Below are positions 60,675-64,000 of a DNA stretch of 64,000 nt, piece by piece; the first letter of the stretch is position 1, and every line of letters starts with the position of its first letter. Position numbers and translations under genes: made by a program. Where the stretch lies: assembly GCF_051014445.1 (NCBI RefSeq), contig NW_027488368.1, positions 5,704,001 through 5,768,000 on the forward strand, given 5' to 3'. Under the pieces are notes generated by a model. That model searched no databases, was not told where the DNA came from, and worked only from the letters and a program-made list of their open reading frames with translations. Source of the stretch: Colletes latitarsis. Taxonomy: Eukaryota; Arthropoda; Insecta; Hymenoptera; Colletidae.

Positions 60675-62402
60675 AATTAAACCTGGTTTCGGTCAATATT
60701 TTAGAGAATAATTCATGTTAGGTCTAGGTTAGGTCTGCGATTTCCTCTCATCAGGTACATTCTTTCGCATATTTCTCAAACTTGATGGCTAGATCCTGGG
60801 CTTTTTCTGGATTGCATCACGTAGTAAAGTGGTACCACACTGAAACATTCAATGAAACCTGGTCTGGATAAATGTTTTAGAAGATAACGCATCTTAGGTA
60901 TGGGTTAGGTCTAAGATTTGCCCTCATCAGGCTCACAGTTTAGCGTTTTTCACATACTTCTTGGACAGAGCCTGGGCCTTCTCTGGTTCGAATCACGAAG
61001 TAGTGTGGTACCACACTGAAACAGTCCATTAAACCTGGTTTCGCTCAATATTTTAGAAGACAACGCAAGTTAGGTCTAGGTAAGGCCTGAGATTTTCACT
61101 GATCAGACTCATTCTTTCGCATTCTTCACATACCTGTTGAACGGATCCTGGGTTTTTTCTGGTTTGGATCACGTAGTAATGTGGTACCACACTGATACAT
61201 TCAATTAAACCTGGTCTTGATAAATATTTTAGAGAATAACGCATGTTAGGTCTGGGTTAGGTCTAGGGTTTGCCCTCATCGGGCTCATACTTTCGCATAT
61301 TTCTCATACTTCATGGCTAGATCCGGGGCTATTTCTGGATTGGATCACGTAGTAATGTTGGACCACACTGAAACAGTCGATTAAACCTGGTTTCGATCAA
61401 TATTTTAGAGGATAACGCAAGTTAGGTCTGGGATAGGTCTGGGATTTGACCTCATCATACTCATACTTTCGCAGTTTTAACATACTTCATGGCTAGATCC
61501 TGGGCTATTTCTGGATTGGATCACGTAGTAAAGTGGTACCACACTGAAACATTCAATGAAACCTGGTCTGGATAAATATTTTAGAGGTTAACGCATCTTA
61601 AGTCTGGGTTAGGTCTAAGATTTGCCCTCATCAGGCTCACAGTTTAGCGTTCTTCACACACTTGTTGAACAGATCCTGGGTTTTATCTGGTTTGGATCAC
61701 ATAGTAATGTGGTACCACACTGAAACAGTCGATTAAACCAGGTTTCGATCAATATTTTTGAGGATAACGCATGTTAGGTCTAGGTTAGGCCTGGGATTTT
61801 CACTCATCAGACTCATACTTTCGCATTCTTCACATACTTGTTGAACGGATCCTGGGTTTTTTTCTGGTTTGGATCACGTAGTAATGTGGGACCACCCTGA
61901 AACAGTCAATTAAACCTGGTTTCAATCAATATTTTAGAGAATTATTAATGTTAGGTCTAGGTTAGGTCTGGGATTTGCCCTCATCAGGCTCATTCTTTCG
62001 CATATTTCTCAAACTTGATGGCTAGATCCTGGGCTTTTTCTGGATTGCATCACGTAGTAATGAAGTACAACACTGAAACAGTCAATTAAACCTGGTTTCC
62101 ATCAATATCTTAGAGGACAACGTAAGTTAGGTCTGGGATAGGTCTTGGATTTGCCCTCATCAGGCTCATACTTTCGCGTTTTTCACATACTTGTTGAACA
62201 GATCCTGGGTTTTTTCTGGTTTGGATCACGTAGTAGTGTGGTACCACACTGAAACAGTCCATTATACCTGGTTTGGATCAATATATTAGAGGATAACGCA
62301 TGTTAGGTCTAGGTTAGGTCTGGGATTTTCACTCATCAGACTCATACTTTCGCAGTCTTCACATACCTGTTGAACGGATCCTGGGTTTTTTCTGGTTTGG
62401 AT

Positions 62403-62754
62403 CACGTAGTAATGTGGTACCACACTGAAACAGTCGATTAAACCTGGTTTCGATCAATATTTTAGAGGATAATGCAAGTTAAGTCTGGGATTGGTCTGGG
62501 ATTTGACCTCATCAGACTCATACTTTCGCACACTTCACATGCTCGTTGAACGGATCCTGGGTTTTTTCTGGTTTGGATCACGTAGTAATGTGGTACCACA
62601 CTGAAACAGTCGATTAAACCTGGTTTCGATCAATATTTTAGAGGATAATGCAAGTTAAGTCTGGGATTGGTCTGGGATTTGACCTCATCAGACTCATACT
62701 TTCGCACACTTCACATGCTCGTTGAACAGATCCTGGGTTTTTTCTGGTTTGGAT
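62403..62754. repeat. Two nearly identical adjacent monomers
   Basis: Monomers at 62403-62578 and 62579-62754 are the same apart from acggatcc against acagatcc. Both have the rare cacacttcacatgctcg. This is a very recent single-monomer duplication within an otherwise diverged region. Confidence 0.8.
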
Positions 62755-64000
62755 CACGTAGTAATGTGGGACCACACTGAAACAGTCAATTAAACCTGGT
62801 TTGAATCAATATTTTAGAGAATTATTAATGTTAGGTCTAGGTTAGGTCTGGGATTTGCCCTCATCAGGCTCATTCTTTCGCATATTTCTCAAACTTGATG
62901 GCTAGATCCTGGGCTTTTTCTGGATTGCATCACGTAGTAATGAAGTACAACACTGAAACAGTCAATTAAACCTGGTTTCCATCAATATCTTAGAGGACAA
63001 CGCAAGTTAGTTCTGGGATATGTCTGGGATTTGCCCTCATCAGGCTCATACTTTCGCGTTTTTCACATACTTGTTGAACAGATCCTGGGTTTTTTCTGGA
63101 TTGGATCACGTAGTAATGTGGTACCACGCTGAAACGGTCAATTAAACCTGGTTTCGGTCAATCTTTTAGAGGATAACGCAAGTTAGGTCTGGGATAGGTC
63201 TAGGATTTGCCCTCATCAGGCTCTTACTTTCGCATATTTCTCATACTTCATGGCTAGATCCTGGGCTATTTCTGGATTGGATCACGTAGTAAAGTGGTAC
63301 CACACTGAAACATTCAATGAAACCTGGTCTGGATAAATATTTTAGAGGATAACGCATCTTATGTCTGGGTTAGGTCTAATGTTTGCCCTCATCAGGCTCA
63401 CAGTTTAGCGTTTTTCACATACTTGTTGAACAGATCCTGGGCTTTTTCTGGTTTGGATCACGAAGTAGTGTAGTACCTCACTGAAACAGTCCATTAAACC
63501 TGGTTTCGCTCAATATTTTAGAGGATAACGCATGTTAGGTTTAGGTTAGGTCTGGGAGTTGCTCTCATCAGGCTCATTCTTTCGCATATTTCTCATACTT
63601 GATGGCTAGATCCTGGGCTTTTTCTGGATTGCATCACGTAGTAATGTAGTACCACACTGAAACAGTCAATGAAACCTGGTTTCCATCAATATTTTAGAGG
63701 ACAACGCAAGTTAGGTCTAGGTAAGGCCTGAGATTTTCACTGATCAGACTCATACTTTCGCATTCTTCGCATACTTGTTGAACGGATCCTGGGTTTTTTC
63801 TGGCTTGGTTCTCGTAGTAATGTGGCACCACACTGAAACAGTTGATTAAACCAGGTTTCGATCAATATTTTTGAGGATAACGCATGTTAGGTCTAGGTTA
63901 GGCCTGGGATTTGACCACATCAGACTCATACTTTCGCGTTTTTCACATACTTGTTGAACAGATCCTGGGTTATTTTCTGGTTTGGATCACATAGTAATGT

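Larger units (their letters stand above)
52299..64000. repeat. 176-bp satellite array, right block (diverged, no long HOR)
   Basis: About 66 monomers of the same satellite and no gene. Monomers vary more from one another than in the left block, and I find no repeated order longer than a few monomers. Short local duplications are present (59640-60674, 62403-62754). The segment of about 55340-56200 parallels both flanks of element B and acts as an empty-site paralogue. The array runs off the window end. Confidence 0.93.

Overview
The window is a eukaryotic, probably insect, heterochromatin segment. About 52 kb of the 64 kb is one tandem satellite with a monomer of 176 bp. The remaining 12 kb is two nearly identical full-length non-LTR retrotransposons inserted into that satellite. 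The elements look like the arthropod R1 clade (the group that includes R1, TRAS and SART): a gag-like ORF1 with CCHC knuckles, then an ORF2 with an APE-type endonuclease, a reverse transcriptase and a C-terminal CCHC finger, with no RNase H domain seen. I see no host gene, tRNA, rRNA or CRISPR array. The species cannot be named from the sequence; an insect is likely, and a hymenopteran such as an ant is only a guess.

Layout. 1-2113: mixed satellite monomers. 2114-12510: about 3.9 copies of a 15-monomer higher-order repeat (HOR) of 2641 bp, nearly identical. 12324-36443: two copies of a much larger unit (11444 bp, 65 monomers; 12676 bp, 72 monomers), each built from two related halves about 5 kb apart. 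36444-37251: leftover monomers. 37252-43240: element A, plus strand, flanked by a 12-14 bp target duplication. 43241-46270: about 17 satellite monomers. 46271-52298: element B, minus strand, flanked by a 13-16 bp target duplication. 52299-64000: more diverged satellite without a long HOR.

How the parts work together. In each element ORF1 and ORF2 meet at a TAATG stop/start overlap, which suggests translation by termination-reinitiation. ORF2 would nick the satellite and copy the poly(A)-tailed RNA onto it. The two copies carry complementary faults. A has an intact ORF1, but the aromatic residue five positions after the motif A aspartate of its RT is cysteine. B keeps phenylalanine there, but its ORF1 is broken by a 1-bp deletion, and a 41-bp tandem duplication shifts the ORF2 C-terminus and extends it. 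The body lengths (5961 and 6001 bp) differ by exactly 40 bp, which these two indels explain. The satellite shows hierarchical homogenisation, with in-register gains and losses of whole monomers as expected from unequal exchange.
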